DNA of 45,519 bases. Source: Pseudobutyrivibrio sp. (GTDB lineage: Bacteria; Bacillota; Clostridia; Lachnospirales; Lachnospiraceae). Within the stretch, counting starts at the first letter, position 1, and each line of letters begins with the position of its first letter. Under the pieces are notes generated by a model that saw only the letters and a program-made list of their open reading frames with translations, was not told the origin of the DNA and did not search any database. The DNA lies in the NCBI RefSeq assembly GCF_017471675.1, contig NZ_JAFUSK010000091.1, positions 1 through 45,519 of the forward strand. The letters run 5' to 3'. Made by a program: the position numbers and the translations under genes. This document shows positions 25,567 to 33,657 of this stretch, one piece after another.

Positions 25567-26454
25567 TCATCTACTCTTCCTAAACTCCGTCTCAAATTCA
25601 GCATCATATAGTTTCGACAAAGAATACCCCGACTTCGAAATCACATCCCCTACAAGCACCACAGCCAAATTCTTTATGCCATGAGCCTCAGCCGTTTCAG
25701 CCAAAGTCCCAACAGTACAAATATATTTTTCCTCATCTGGCCAGCTAGCCTTATAAACTATAGCCGCCGGTGTATCCTTAGAATATCCACCATTTATAAG
25801 TGCTCTTGATAGCTTATCCATCATACCACTACTAAGATAAATTGCCATAGATGCATTATGTGTAGCCAGCTTTTCAATAGATTCCCTTTCCGGTACTGCA
25901 GTGCGCCCAGCCATTCTTGTAATAATAAGCGTCTGGCTTACATCCGGAAGAGTATACTCCAGATTAAGGCTTGCTGCCGCGCCAAAGCATGCACTCACCC
26001 CCGGACAGCTTTCATACTCAATACCATTAGCTTCCAATATCTGCATCTGCTCAAGCACTGCGCCATATATACTAGGCTCACCTGTATGCAATCTAACAAC
26101 CATTTTCCCCTGCCTTGCAGAAGCAATTATCACAATCATTACCTCTTCAAGAGTCATGGTAGCACTATTATGAATCTCACAATTCCTCTTTGCATAATTC
26201 AAAAGCTCTGGATTCACTAAAGACCCAGTGTATATAATCACATCAGCCGCCTTCAGCAGATTCATACCTCTCACCGTAATCAAATCCGCCGCCCCGCAGC
26301 CAGCTCCAACAAAATAAACCAAAGGCTTCTCCCTTTTAAGGGGCGAAAGAGGTCCAGTGGACCTCTGCTCTGAGCCGACCGAAGCGGAAGCGGAGAAGAA
26401 GCTGTCACCGGAGGTGACTGATGAGGGTCTTTCCCCTTTGTTATTATCTATCAT
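25567..26454 (-). CDS. cbiF: CbiF: cobalt-precorrin-4 C11-methyltransferase with a repeat-derived N-terminal extension
   Basis: This 295-aa SAM methyltransferase has the core start VYFVGAGCGAADLITVRG, HTGEPSIYGA and the CPGVSACFGAAA stretch of CbiF/CobM. The family normally begins right at VYFVGAG, but here some 43 residues precede it and about 35 of these are encoded by repeat R2. Two starts are possible. The ATG at 26454 has AGAGG upstream and reads through the repeat. A TTG directly before VYFVGAG has AGGGAG six bases upstream, supplied by the repeat, and would give a normal-sized protein. Which is used cannot be decided from sequence. Confidence 0.88.
   Translation of the reverse strand: MIDNNKGERPSSVTSGDSFFSASASVGSEQRSTGPLSPLKREKPLVYFVGAGCGAADLITVRGMNLLKAADVIIYTGSLVNPELLNYAKRNCEIHNSATMTLEEVMIVIIASARQGKMVVRLHTGEPSIYGAVLEQMQILEANGIEYESCPGVSACFGAAASLNLEYTLPDVSQTLIITRMAGRTAVPERESIEKLATHNASMAIYLSSGMMDKLSRALINGGYSKDTPAAIVYKASWPDEEKYICTVGTLAETAEAHGIKNLAVVLVGDVISKSGYSLSKLYDAEFETEFRKSR
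26321..26427 (-). repeat. Double-hairpin repeat R2 (long form, inside the cbiF reading frame)
   Basis: Minus-strand copy of about 107 bases with the family ends CCCTCATCAGTCACC and GAGAAGCCTTTGG. A 50-60-base insert separates the halves and contains the palindrome AGAGGTCCA-g-TGGACCTCT. It lies in frame in cbiF. Confidence 0.85.
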
Positions 26455-26485
26455 AAAAATTTCCTCTCACTCTAAATCAATCTAT

Positions 26486-26842
26486 CTACATAATCCTCTC
26501 TTTAATCTTGGCATCTATATCTTCACAAACTGCCACAAAATTATTGTTTATATCATAATTAGAATATCTTAAAATCTTTATTCCCAAATCAGCTAAATAT
26601 TTATCTCTAACTAAATCAGCTTCATGTCCTTCTTTTTCATAATGCTGACTTCCATCTAGTTCTATTACTATTTTTGCCTTAGCACAATAAAAATCTACTA
26701 TATATTTTTCAAAGACTTTTTGTCTTTTGATTGTAATTGAATATGATTTTAAAAAGTCATACCAAAGATGTTTTTCCTCTTTGGTCATGTCATTTCTTAA
26801 GTTTCGAGAGTATTGCTTTAATTTAGGGTCCAGTTTTGGCAT
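26486..26842 (-). CDS. DUF559 (Vsr-like PD-(D/E)XK) endonuclease-domain protein
   Basis: This 118-aa protein has the DUF559 marks: RNLRNDMTKEE near the start, then KYIVDFYC with Asp50 and IELDGSQHYE with Glu61, Asp63 and His67, the likely metal-binding site of a nuclease fold related to Vsr and restriction enzymes. No methylase, toxin partner or transposase lies beside it. It has AAAGGA before its ATG. It interrupts the cobalamin operon between cbiD and cbiF and is bracketed by repeats R2 and R3 in opposite orientation. It has no place in cobalamin synthesis. Function unknown; a link to the repeats is inferred from position only. Confidence 0.85.
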   Translation of the reverse strand: MPKLDPKLKQYSRNLRNDMTKEEKHLWYDFLKSYSITIKRQKVFEKYIVDFYCAKAKIVIELDGSQHYEKEGHEADLVRDKYLADLGIKILRYSNYDINNNFVAVCEDIDAKIKERIM

Positions 26843-26887
26843 GGAAAATCCTTTCTGCTAAAAAGCGTTCTATAAATGTTATTACTC

Positions 26888-26943
26888 CCCCTCATCAGTC
26901 ACCTACGGTGACAGCTTCCCCCCTAAAGAGGGGAAGCCTTTGG
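26888..26943 (+). repeat. Double-hairpin repeat R3 (short form, in the 3' end of cbiD)
   Basis: Plus-strand copy CCCTCATCAGTCACC...AAGCCTTT with hairpins GGTGAC/GTCACC and CTTCCCC/GGGGAAG. It supplies the last dozen codons and the stop codon of cbiD and is inverted relative to R2 on the other side of the DUF559 gene. Confidence 0.88.
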
Positions 26944-28012
26944 ATTCTGCTAATAATCCAAATTCATTTGAATACAATAAACACTCTATTTTTATTCTAC
27001 CTTGGGCTCTGAAGTCTAGGTAGAATAGGATTCGTTCTAGGACGATATCCATTGTTGGCTTTAGTAAGCCTGCATCCTCTATGTGATGAAGTGCTTCTTC
27101 AGTGTTTAGGCAGGCTAGAATCTTTCTGGCTAGTTCAGCATCTGCGCCTGCTTTAATGGCGCAGGCTGAAAGAATTTCCATTCTGGCATCCGCCTCATGG
27201 GAATGGGTATTCATTATGCCGCCAGCTACCTTAACAAGCTTTCCAATGTGGCCTGTGATGGCAAGAGTTTCAAAGCCCATCTCACAAACCATGTCTACAG
27301 TCTCTCCTATGAAGTTAGAGCACTTTACACTTTTATCTAAATCATAGTCATAATTATCCTTCATAAATTTCAGGCCGTAGTTGCCTGGGGTTACGAAGGC
27401 TGTTTTAAATCCTAAGGCTTTCTTCTGGGAAAGCTCAACTCTTATTGTATCCACCAATGCTTTTGCACTCATTGGCTCAACGATACCTGTTGTTCCGAGT
27501 ATTGAAATACCTCCTACAATTCCAAGACGAGGATTGAAGGTGTGACTGGCAAGCTCTTTTCCTTCAGGAACAGATATGATTACACTAAGCTTTCCACAGA
27601 AATCAAAAAGCTTGCAGACCTGTAGCACTTCCTTTTCAATCATCTCTCTTGGCACATGATTAATTGCAGCATTTCCCACAGGCTGATCCAGACCTGGCAA
27701 TGTTACCCTGCCTACACCAAAGCCTCCATCTATGGTAATAGCACAATCTCCTGTATCACAGGATTCAACCATACTCACTGTAGCCACCACATGACTTCCA
27801 GTAGTCACATCAGGGTCATCTCCACCATCCTTTATAACAGCGCAGCTCACCCGCGACTCTTCTCGTTTAATATCTACAATATCCGCATTAAACATAATCC
27901 CTGCAGGAGTTTCTATTTCAATATTCAGTTTTTCCTTCCCCGACAAAAGCATGTAGGTCGCCGCCTTCGCAGCCGCCGCCCCACAGCTTCCCGTGGTAAA
28001 ACCTTTTTTCAT
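26903..28012 (-). CDS. cbiD: CbiD: cobalt-precorrin-5B C1-methyltransferase
   Basis: This 369-aa enzyme begins KGFTTGSCGAAAAKAA and has ITIDGGFGVGRVT, NHVPR and GGISILGTTGIVEPMS, all typical of CbiD. It methylates C1 in the anaerobic pathway and is therefore a marker for early cobalt insertion. The last residues, after ESK, come from repeat R3, which also holds the TAG stop; the natural CbiD end was probably replaced by insertion of the repeat. The core of the enzyme is intact. Confidence 0.92.
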   Translation of the reverse strand: MKKGFTTGSCGAAAAKAATYMLLSGKEKLNIEIETPAGIMFNADIVDIKREESRVSCAVIKDGGDDPDVTTGSHVVATVSMVESCDTGDCAITIDGGFGVGRVTLPGLDQPVGNAAINHVPREMIEKEVLQVCKLFDFCGKLSVIISVPEGKELASHTFNPRLGIVGGISILGTTGIVEPMSAKALVDTIRVELSQKKALGFKTAFVTPGNYGLKFMKDNYDYDLDKSVKCSNFIGETVDMVCEMGFETLAITGHIGKLVKVAGGIMNTHSHEADARMEILSACAIKAGADAELARKILACLNTEEALHHIEDAGLLKPTMDIVLERILFYLDFRAQGRIKIECLLYSNEFGLLAESKGFPSLGGKLSP

Positions 28013-28027
28013 GGAAAACTACCTTTT

Positions 28028-28654
28028 CTATAAGCTATATAGTAACGCATTTACGATGGCAGCGGCGATGTTGCTGCCGCCTTTGCGGCCTTTGTTGATG
28101 ATGTACGGAACTGAGGAGTTAAGGAAAAGTTCCTTGGCTGCCTCTACATTTACGAAGCCAACTGATACGCCGATGACAAACTCGGGTGTGAATATGCCTT
28201 GCTCCATCATTTCGTATAGGGAAATGAGAGCTGTTGGGGCGTTGCCTATGGCAAAGATTACTGGCATAGGCAGGGCTGCTGCTCGTTCCATGGATACAGT
28301 AGCTCTTGTAACCTGGCGTTCCTTTGCTTCCTTGGCTACGTCTTCATCTGCCATGAAGCAGTGTACCTGGCCTCCGAAGGATGCCAATTTCTTTTTGTTG
28401 ATGCCGGCTAATGCCATGTTAGTGTCAGTAACTATGTGAGCACCATTTTTTATTAATTCCTTGGCAAGATCAATTGCACCTTGCGAATAACACATGGTTT
28501 TTGCATAATCGAAATCAGCACTGGTGTGGATTACACGCTTTGTGATGGGAGCTTCTTCCTCGGGGATTGTGATTCCCAGGGAGTCTAGCTCGGCGGTTAT
28601 GATTTCGAAGCTTTTGTGTTCGATTTCGGTTGGTAGAATGTAGTCTATTTTCAT
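28028..28654 (-). CDS. cbiC: CbiC: cobalt-precorrin-8 methylmutase
   Basis: This 208-aa enzyme moves a methyl group from C11 to C12 to form cobyrinate. It has the catalytic His in RVIHTSADFDYA, TDTNMALAGI, the segment AIGNAPTAL and the C-terminal GRKGGSN. The frame opens at 28666, but the ATG at 28654 (MKIDYILPTEIE) has GAGGGTG upstream, part of repeat R4. It lies 15 bases upstream of cbiD in the same direction. Confidence 0.92.
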   Translation of the reverse strand: MKIDYILPTEIEHKSFEIITAELDSLGITIPEEEAPITKRVIHTSADFDYAKTMCYSQGAIDLAKELIKNGAHIVTDTNMALAGINKKKLASFGGQVHCFMADEDVAKEAKERQVTRATVSMERAAALPMPVIFAIGNAPTALISLYEMMEQGIFTPEFVIGVSVGFVNVEAAKELFLNSSVPYIINKGRKGGSNIAAAIVNALLYSL

Positions 28655-28659
28655 GTTCA

Positions 28660-28707
28660 CCCTCATCCGCCCCTTCGGGGCACCTTCCCCCTACTTAGGG
28701 GGAAGGC
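28660..28707 (+). repeat. Double-hairpin repeat R4 (short form, between cobQ and cbiC)
   Basis: Plus-strand copy of the second sequence type, CCCTCATCCGCCCC-TTCG-GGGGC followed by CCTTCCCCC/GGGGGAAGG. It carries the last codons and stop of cobQ and, on the other edge, the Shine-Dalgarno site of cbiC. Confidence 0.9.
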
Positions 28708-30166
28708 TCATTATTTCGTATATATAGTTTATATCGAGATTTGCTCGGACTATGTAGGCGAGTTTGTCGTATTCTTTTTCTTTCATGGCCATATAGTCCA
28801 TGGTTTCATCCGATAAGCTTAGGCCTTTTTTGGCTGCTAAGGACTTAGCAAGCTTTAGGGCTAAATCTCCATTGTCAAAACAGCCGTGTACATAGGTGCC
28901 AAATATATTACCGTTTTGATAGCTACTTACAAATTCTTCGCTAATTTTTGAGCGTCCATTATGTATCTCATAGCCTTCAAAATATTCTCCTGAGAGACTT
29001 TCGAAAATTCCGTCCATTATTCTAAAATGGCCTTTTGTCTGGCTTCTGTATTTGCCATCAACAATAACTGTATCCATAGGAATAAGCCCTAGTCCATTAA
29101 TTCTGCCTACTCCTGCGCCCTCAACTAAATCTGGATCACTGATGGTGTTTCCCAAAATCTGAAAGCCTCCGCAGATTCCTACTACAGGCCCATGGTTTGC
29201 AAATTTTTTGATGGCGGTAGACATGCCAGTTTCAATAAGCCATACCATGTCTGAAATGGTATTTTTGCTGCCTGGAATAATCACCATATCCGCCCCATCC
29301 AGCTCAGATGGTTTTGAGACAAATTTAACCTTTATGCCATCAATATTTTCAAATGGTGCCACATCAGTGAAGTTAGAAATCTTAGGTAAACGAATAACTG
29401 CAATTTCAATTACTGCATCGTCCTTAGCTAACCCCTTATTATCAAGCCTTTCGCTAAGACTATCCTCATCATCTATCATAAGCCTTGTATAAGGAATGGT
29501 TCCAACCACCGGAACGCCACCCCTGTCTTCTAGCATATCTATGCCAGAATCAAGCAGTGTTTTATCCCCTCTAAATTTGTTAATTATTAATCCTTTTACT
29601 CTATCTCTTTCATCTTCTTCTAAAAGCTCCAATGTTCCAAGCAATTGTGCAAATACACCGCCTCTATCAATATCTCCCACAAGAAGGACCGGGGCATCCA
29701 CCAGCTTTGCCATTCCCATATTAACAATATCATCTGCCTTTAGATTAATCTCCGCAGGGCTTCCTGCACCTTCTATAACTATTACATCTGCCCACTGAGC
29801 AAGCTTATTGTATGCAGCCTTAATATCGCTTATTAAGTTTTTCTTATAAGCAAAATATTCCCTAGCTGTCATGTTGCCTAGCACTTCCCCATTTACAATC
29901 ACCTGAGAGCCTACATCATTAGTAGGCTTTAATAGAATGGGGTTCATATATACACTAGGCTCTACACCTGCGCACTCAGCCTGCATTACCTGGGCGCGGC
30001 CCATTTCAAGGCCTTCCTTTGTTACGAAGGAGTTTAGGGCCATGTTTTGAGATTTAAATGGTGCCACTTTTAGGCCGTCTTGTTTAAATATTCTGCATAA
30101 GGCACCCACCAATAGGCTTTTGCCTACGTTTGACATGGTGCCTTGGATCATGATTACTTTTGACAT
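28691..30166 (-). CDS. cobQ: CobQ/CbiP: cobyric acid synthase
   Basis: This 491-aa enzyme adds amides at four side chains using glutamine and ATP. It has the N-terminal P-loop [33 protein letters not shown], and a glutaminase domain with the Cys in [11 protein letters not shown] and the His in GTYVHGCFD. The ends are touched by repeats: the final SLPPK and the stop lie in R4, and the GAGGGT before the start ATG lies in R5. The core is complete and of usual length. Confidence 0.92.
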   Translation of the reverse strand: MSKVIMIQGTMSNVGKSLLVGALCRIFKQDGLKVAPFKSQNMALNSFVTKEGLEMGRAQVMQAECAGVEPSVYMNPILLKPTNDVGSQVIVNGEVLGNMTAREYFAYKKNLISDIKAAYNKLAQWADVIVIEGAGSPAEINLKADDIVNMGMAKLVDAPVLLVGDIDRGGVFAQLLGTLELLEEDERDRVKGLIINKFRGDKTLLDSGIDMLEDRGGVPVVGTIPYTRLMIDDEDSLSERLDNKGLAKDDAVIEIAVIRLPKISNFTDVAPFENIDGIKVKFVSKPSELDGADMVIIPGSKNTISDMVWLIETGMSTAIKKFANHGPVVGICGGFQILGNTISDPDLVEGAGVGRINGLGLIPMDTVIVDGKYRSQTKGHFRIMDGIFESLSGEYFEGYEIHNGRSKISEEFVSSYQNGNIFGTYVHGCFDNGDLALKLAKSLAAKKGLSLSDETMDYMAMKEKEYDKLAYIVRANLDINYIYEIMSLPPK

Positions 30167-30175
30167 ATATTCATA

Positions 30176-30220
30176 CCCTCATCCGCCCCTTCGGGGCACC
30201 TTCCCCCAGAGGGGAAAGGC
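30176..30220 (+). repeat. Double-hairpin repeat R5 (short form, between the importer ATPase and cobQ)
   Basis: Plus-strand copy with CCGCCCC-TTCG-GGGGC and CCTTCCCCC...GGGGAAAGGC. It fills nearly the whole gap between the ABC ATPase gene and cobQ, and its GAGGGT edge serves as cobQ ribosome-binding site. Confidence 0.88.
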
Positions 30221-30225
30221 ATAAT

Positions 30226-31017
30226 TTAGAGAAGCCTCCGAATTGATGTTGAATAGTTCCAGAGGCCGCTGCATATTATTTCTCCGGTGCCGGGGGTCAT
30301 TTTGTACATTGTTTCCAGGTTGGCTCCTGTTAGGACTTCTTCTGGGGAGCCAGTGACGTACACTTCATCGCCAGCGATTCCGATTACTTTATCAGCTACG
30401 GCTGGGACAAATTCTAATTCGTGTATAGACATGAGAACTGCAACATTCTTTTCCTTTGCCATTTTCTTAATTACCTTTAGAATATCCAGCTTATACTGCA
30501 AATCCAAAAATGAAGTAGGCTCATCTAAAACCATTATTCCTGTATCCTGGCAAATAGCTCTGGCAAGCATTATGCGCTGCTTTTGGCCATCACTGATTTT
30601 TGAAAAATCTTTATCTATTATCTTTCTTGCCCCTACTAAATCTATAGCATAATTCACAGCTTCCTTGTCTTCATCAGACAAAAAGCCTAATCTGCCTGTA
30701 TATGGATATCTTCCTGTGGCTACCACCTCAAAGCATGTCATAAGCTCAGGATGAATCCGCTCTGTCATTACCATAGAAACAGACTTTGCCACATCCTCTT
30801 CACGAAGGTTCGCCTCATTTACTCCATCAATGATAATGCTTCCTTCCAGCTTTTTTAGCTGCCTTACAATAGTCTTAAGCACTGTAGATTTGCCAGCCCC
30901 ATTGGCACCTATAAGGCATACTATCTCTCCAGGTAAAATATCTATGTTAACATTATTAAGTACAATAGATGTGCCGTAGCCCACCTTTAAATCTTCTAAT
31001 CTTATTCCCTTATCCAC
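30226..31017 (-). CDS. btuD: Corrinoid/iron-chelate type ABC importer ATPase (BtuD-like)
   Basis: This 263-aa ATPase has Walker A GANGAGKST, the Q-loop, a signature reading ISDGQKQRIM in place of LSGGQ, Walker B GIMVLDEPTSFLD and the switch His in SIHELE. It belongs to the FepC/BtuD group that works with FecCD permeases. The start is a GTG with GGGAGGT seven bases upstream and it overlaps the permease end by eight bases. Location in a B12-riboswitch operon makes a corrinoid or cobalt-chelate substrate most likely. Confidence 0.85.
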   Translation of the reverse strand: MDKGIRLEDLKVGYGTSIVLNNVNIDILPGEIVCLIGANGAGKSTVLKTIVRQLKKLEGSIIIDGVNEANLREEDVAKSVSMVMTERIHPELMTCFEVVATGRYPYTGRLGFLSDEDKEAVNYAIDLVGARKIIDKDFSKISDGQKQRIMLARAICQDTGIMVLDEPTSFLDLQYKLDILKVIKKMAKEKNVAVLMSIHELEFVPAVADKVIGIAGDEVYVTGSPEEVLTGANLETMYKMTPGTGEIICSGLWNYSTSIRRLL

Positions 31018-32026
31018 GGGATACCTCCCTTCTTGCCACCAATAGATAAATCACAACTGGTGCAAGAAAAACAGATGTAACTGCACTAATGCTAATTTCG
31101 GTTGGTGCAAAAGCTGTACGGGCAATGCAATCACACAAAAGGGTGATAATTGCTCCTCCTAAGAAACAGCCTGGCACCATCACAACAGGCTTGGCTGTTT
31201 TCATAGCCATTCGCATAATATGAGGCACAGCTATTCCCACAAAAGATATAGGTCCTGCAAAAGCTGTAACAGTTGCAGATAAAATGCTAGAAAGTAAAAT
31301 CAAAATTATTCTAATACGTTTTATATTTACACCCATATTTCTGGCATAATTCTCACCTAGCTGAAAAGCCCCAATAGGCTTAGAAAATATGAATGTACAA
31401 ATAACTGCAATAATCACAATTACAGATGATACAAGCACCTGTTCCATATTAATTCCAGAAAAACTTCCCAAGGACCAGTTATGAAGATTTACTATGTTTG
31501 TATCGTCTGCAAATGTAACTACAAATTCTGTTATAGCTGAACAGATATATCCAATCATTACTCCGCACACTACTAAAAGCGACATGTTGCGCACCTTCTG
31601 TGCCAATGCCATAACAGCAGCCATGGCAATAATAGAGCCGATAAATGCTGCAATGACCATTACAAGAGAGCTAATCATTACTCCCCTACCAAGCAAAAAC
31701 ACCATAGATAATGCAACGAAAAGCTTTGCCGCAGAAGATATTCCAAGAACATAAGGACCTGCTATTGGATTTCCAAAAAAGATTTGCAATAAATATCCAG
31801 ACACTGATAACGCCCCACCTAAAACTATGGCAGCAATAATCCTAGGAAGTCTGATAGAAAGTAAAATCCTTCCCATATAAACATCCCCAGGATTAATAAG
31901 AGATTTACTGATATCCACTACAGAAATATCTGCACTTCCAACTCCCATTCCTACAAAAAAGAATATAACAAGTGCACAAATCATCACTAGAAAACAAACC
32001 TTATATCTTTTCTTATTTGAATCCAT
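31010..32026 (-). CDS. btuC: FecCD-family ABC importer permease (BtuC-like)
   Basis: This 338-aa protein has about nine or ten membrane segments and family motifs RLPRIIAAIVLGGALSVSG (near residue 55), GPYVLGIS and GPISFVGIAVPHIMR. These permeases import corrinoids, haem and iron-siderophores. The gene is between the lipoprotein and ATPase genes, which together make a full importer. Confidence 0.88.
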   Translation of the reverse strand: MDSNKKRYKVCFLVMICALVIFFFVGMGVGSADISVVDISKSLINPGDVYMGRILLSIRLPRIIAAIVLGGALSVSGYLLQIFFGNPIAGPYVLGISSAAKLFVALSMVFLLGRGVMISSLVMVIAAFIGSIIAMAAVMALAQKVRNMSLLVVCGVMIGYICSAITEFVVTFADDTNIVNLHNWSLGSFSGINMEQVLVSSVIVIIAVICTFIFSKPIGAFQLGENYARNMGVNIKRIRIILILLSSILSATVTAFAGPISFVGIAVPHIMRMAMKTAKPVVMVPGCFLGGAIITLLCDCIARTAFAPTEISISAVTSVFLAPVVIYLLVARREVSRG

Positions 32027-32030
32027 TTTT

Positions 32031-33557
32031 CTACTCCCTTAGCCTTATAAAGCAATCTCCCTTATCAAAAGAGCCCTCTAGAATTTCATTAAGCTCCTCT
32101 ATAAATTCTGCCACATTTGTACTCTTTTGGAAATAACCTTCTCTTAAACAATACACATTTTTTTGTTTTATCGCCTTAAAATCCCCCAAAGACTGCTCTA
32201 AAGCTATCAGCTCATCCAGAGTTTCAATCTCCCCTTCAATGGTGCTGTTGTATATAAGAACATCAGCATCTAATGCTCTAATATAAAAATCCTCAGTGGT
32301 AATTTTCATGGTGGATAATGCATTATCTTCTGTTACGCTTATATCATCAGGCACATAATGTCCCCCTGCCATAGATATCATGGTAGCAATATAATCCTTA
32401 GGCTTTCTTACTATTATTTGTCCATTGGAATTAACAGAAAAGAATGCCACCTTTTTTCCATTAGACTGAAGCTGCCCGATTTTATCTACTCTTGCAACCT
32501 GCTGATTAAAATAAGCTTCCGCCACATCCTGCTTATCATACAGTATCCCGTATAATTTAATCCACTCTAATCTTCCCAGAGGATTTTCCTCGTAGCTGGA
32601 ACGCTCTACCATCACAGGGATTCCTATCTCCTCTAGCTTTTCCTTAACCTCTGGATTGTGATATATCATGGTATTTTCTATTGAAAAATTACAGCCAGAT
32701 GATAAGAGCAATTCATAATCAGGTGCTGAGTATTTTCCAGCGTAAATTATTTCTCCTGATTTCATAGCAACTTTTGCTGCTGATACATACCAATCCTTTG
32801 CCTTTGTGCCAGACAATGCAATACTTTTAAGAGCATCTATTTGGCATACCATATCCATCACAGATGTTGACACCAGATAGGTCTTTGAAATATCTGGTAA
32901 ATATTTAATATAATCAGATACCCCTTTAGGCCTTTCATGTGCCCCCTTCATAGGCTTAAGAAAGCACTGCATGCTATCACCGCTTCCAATTGTGATTGCA
33001 GCATATTCATTACTATCACTATCTACATAAAAATCCACAGAATATTCCCTGGCATAATCAAGTGGATAGGAGCTTACAAAAGTTAAATCACCAAATGAAC
33101 GGTCTTCATTCTTAGCTACTGATTTATTACCAACTGTCGATTCTTTCTTTTCCTGAACCGATGTACCTTTTTTCTCAGAAAAAACAGTGAGCTCATACTC
33201 TATTTCATGAGGTGTGCTCATTGCAGTGGTATCGCCTATTACAGTGAATGGTTCATTGAATGAATCAAATGGTATGGTAAATACGGAGTTGGCATTTGCT
33301 TCTGCCTCATTATCGTATCTAATATCATCTACTATCATGTAATCGTAGTTAGAGCTGGACCAAACAAGCTTTACCGTATTTCCCGATTCAGAAGTTACTA
33401 CTTCGGCTGGAGATTCTACAGTGACTTTGCCGCTGCCACCAGTAAGTGTTACCTCACAAAAGCAGGTTCCATATTCAGTTTCGTTGTTATTAAAAAAGCT
33501 GCAGGCTGTTAGAAGTATAGCCAGCGCTGCAGCGATTATATATAGATTTTTTTTCAT
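32031..33557 (-). CDS. Substrate-binding lipoprotein of the corrinoid importer, with an extra N-terminal domain
   Basis: This 508-aa lipoprotein has a signal peptide with lipobox LTAC and Cys19. Residues about 28-130 form an extra beta-rich domain (SSNYDYMIVDD, FTIPFDSFNEPF, AMSTPHEIEYELTV) ahead of the substrate-binding part (about 150-508), which follows the helical-backbone pattern of BtuF/FepB proteins. The extra domain resembles the C-terminal domain of the neighbouring CbiK lipoprotein. It should capture a corrinoid or related chelate at the cell surface. Its ATG lies only three to four bases after the GAGGG of repeat R6, a short spacing. Substrate is inferred from the operon. Confidence 0.82.
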   Translation of the reverse strand: MKKNLYIIAAALAILLTACSFFNNNETEYGTCFCEVTLTGGSGKVTVESPAEVVTSESGNTVKLVWSSSNYDYMIVDDIRYDNEAEANANSVFTIPFDSFNEPFTVIGDTTAMSTPHEIEYELTVFSEKKGTSVQEKKESTVGNKSVAKNEDRSFGDLTFVSSYPLDYAREYSVDFYVDSDSNEYAAITIGSGDSMQCFLKPMKGAHERPKGVSDYIKYLPDISKTYLVSTSVMDMVCQIDALKSIALSGTKAKDWYVSAAKVAMKSGEIIYAGKYSAPDYELLLSSGCNFSIENTMIYHNPEVKEKLEEIGIPVMVERSSYEENPLGRLEWIKLYGILYDKQDVAEAYFNQQVARVDKIGQLQSNGKKVAFFSVNSNGQIIVRKPKDYIATMISMAGGHYVPDDISVTEDNALSTMKITTEDFYIRALDADVLIYNSTIEGEIETLDELIALEQSLGDFKAIKQKNVYCLREGYFQKSTNVAEFIEELNEILEGSFDKGDCFIRLRE

Positions 33558-33560
33558 TTA

Positions 33561-33656
33561 CCCTCATCCGCCCCTTCGGGGCACCTTGTCTCGCCTCCCG
33601 GCTCGGTCGTTGCTAAACAGGCTCCACTGGAGCCTAGCAACCCATAGGGGGAAGGC
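33561..33656 (+). repeat. Double-hairpin repeat R6 (long form, between cbiK and the binding-protein gene)
   Basis: Plus-strand copy of 96 bases with the ends CCCTCATCCGCCCC and GGGGGAAGGCTT. Its central insert has a nested hairpin, GTTGCTA...TAGCAAC outside AGGCTCCA-c-TGGAGCCT, and a CTCGGTCG stretch also seen in R2. It begins next to the cbiK stop codon. Confidence 0.88.
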
Positions 33657-33657
33657 T

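Noticed and set aside
25511-33656. The repeats as a CRISPR array
   Set aside because: The copies are kilobases apart, vary in size and direction, have no regular spacers and there are no cas genes.
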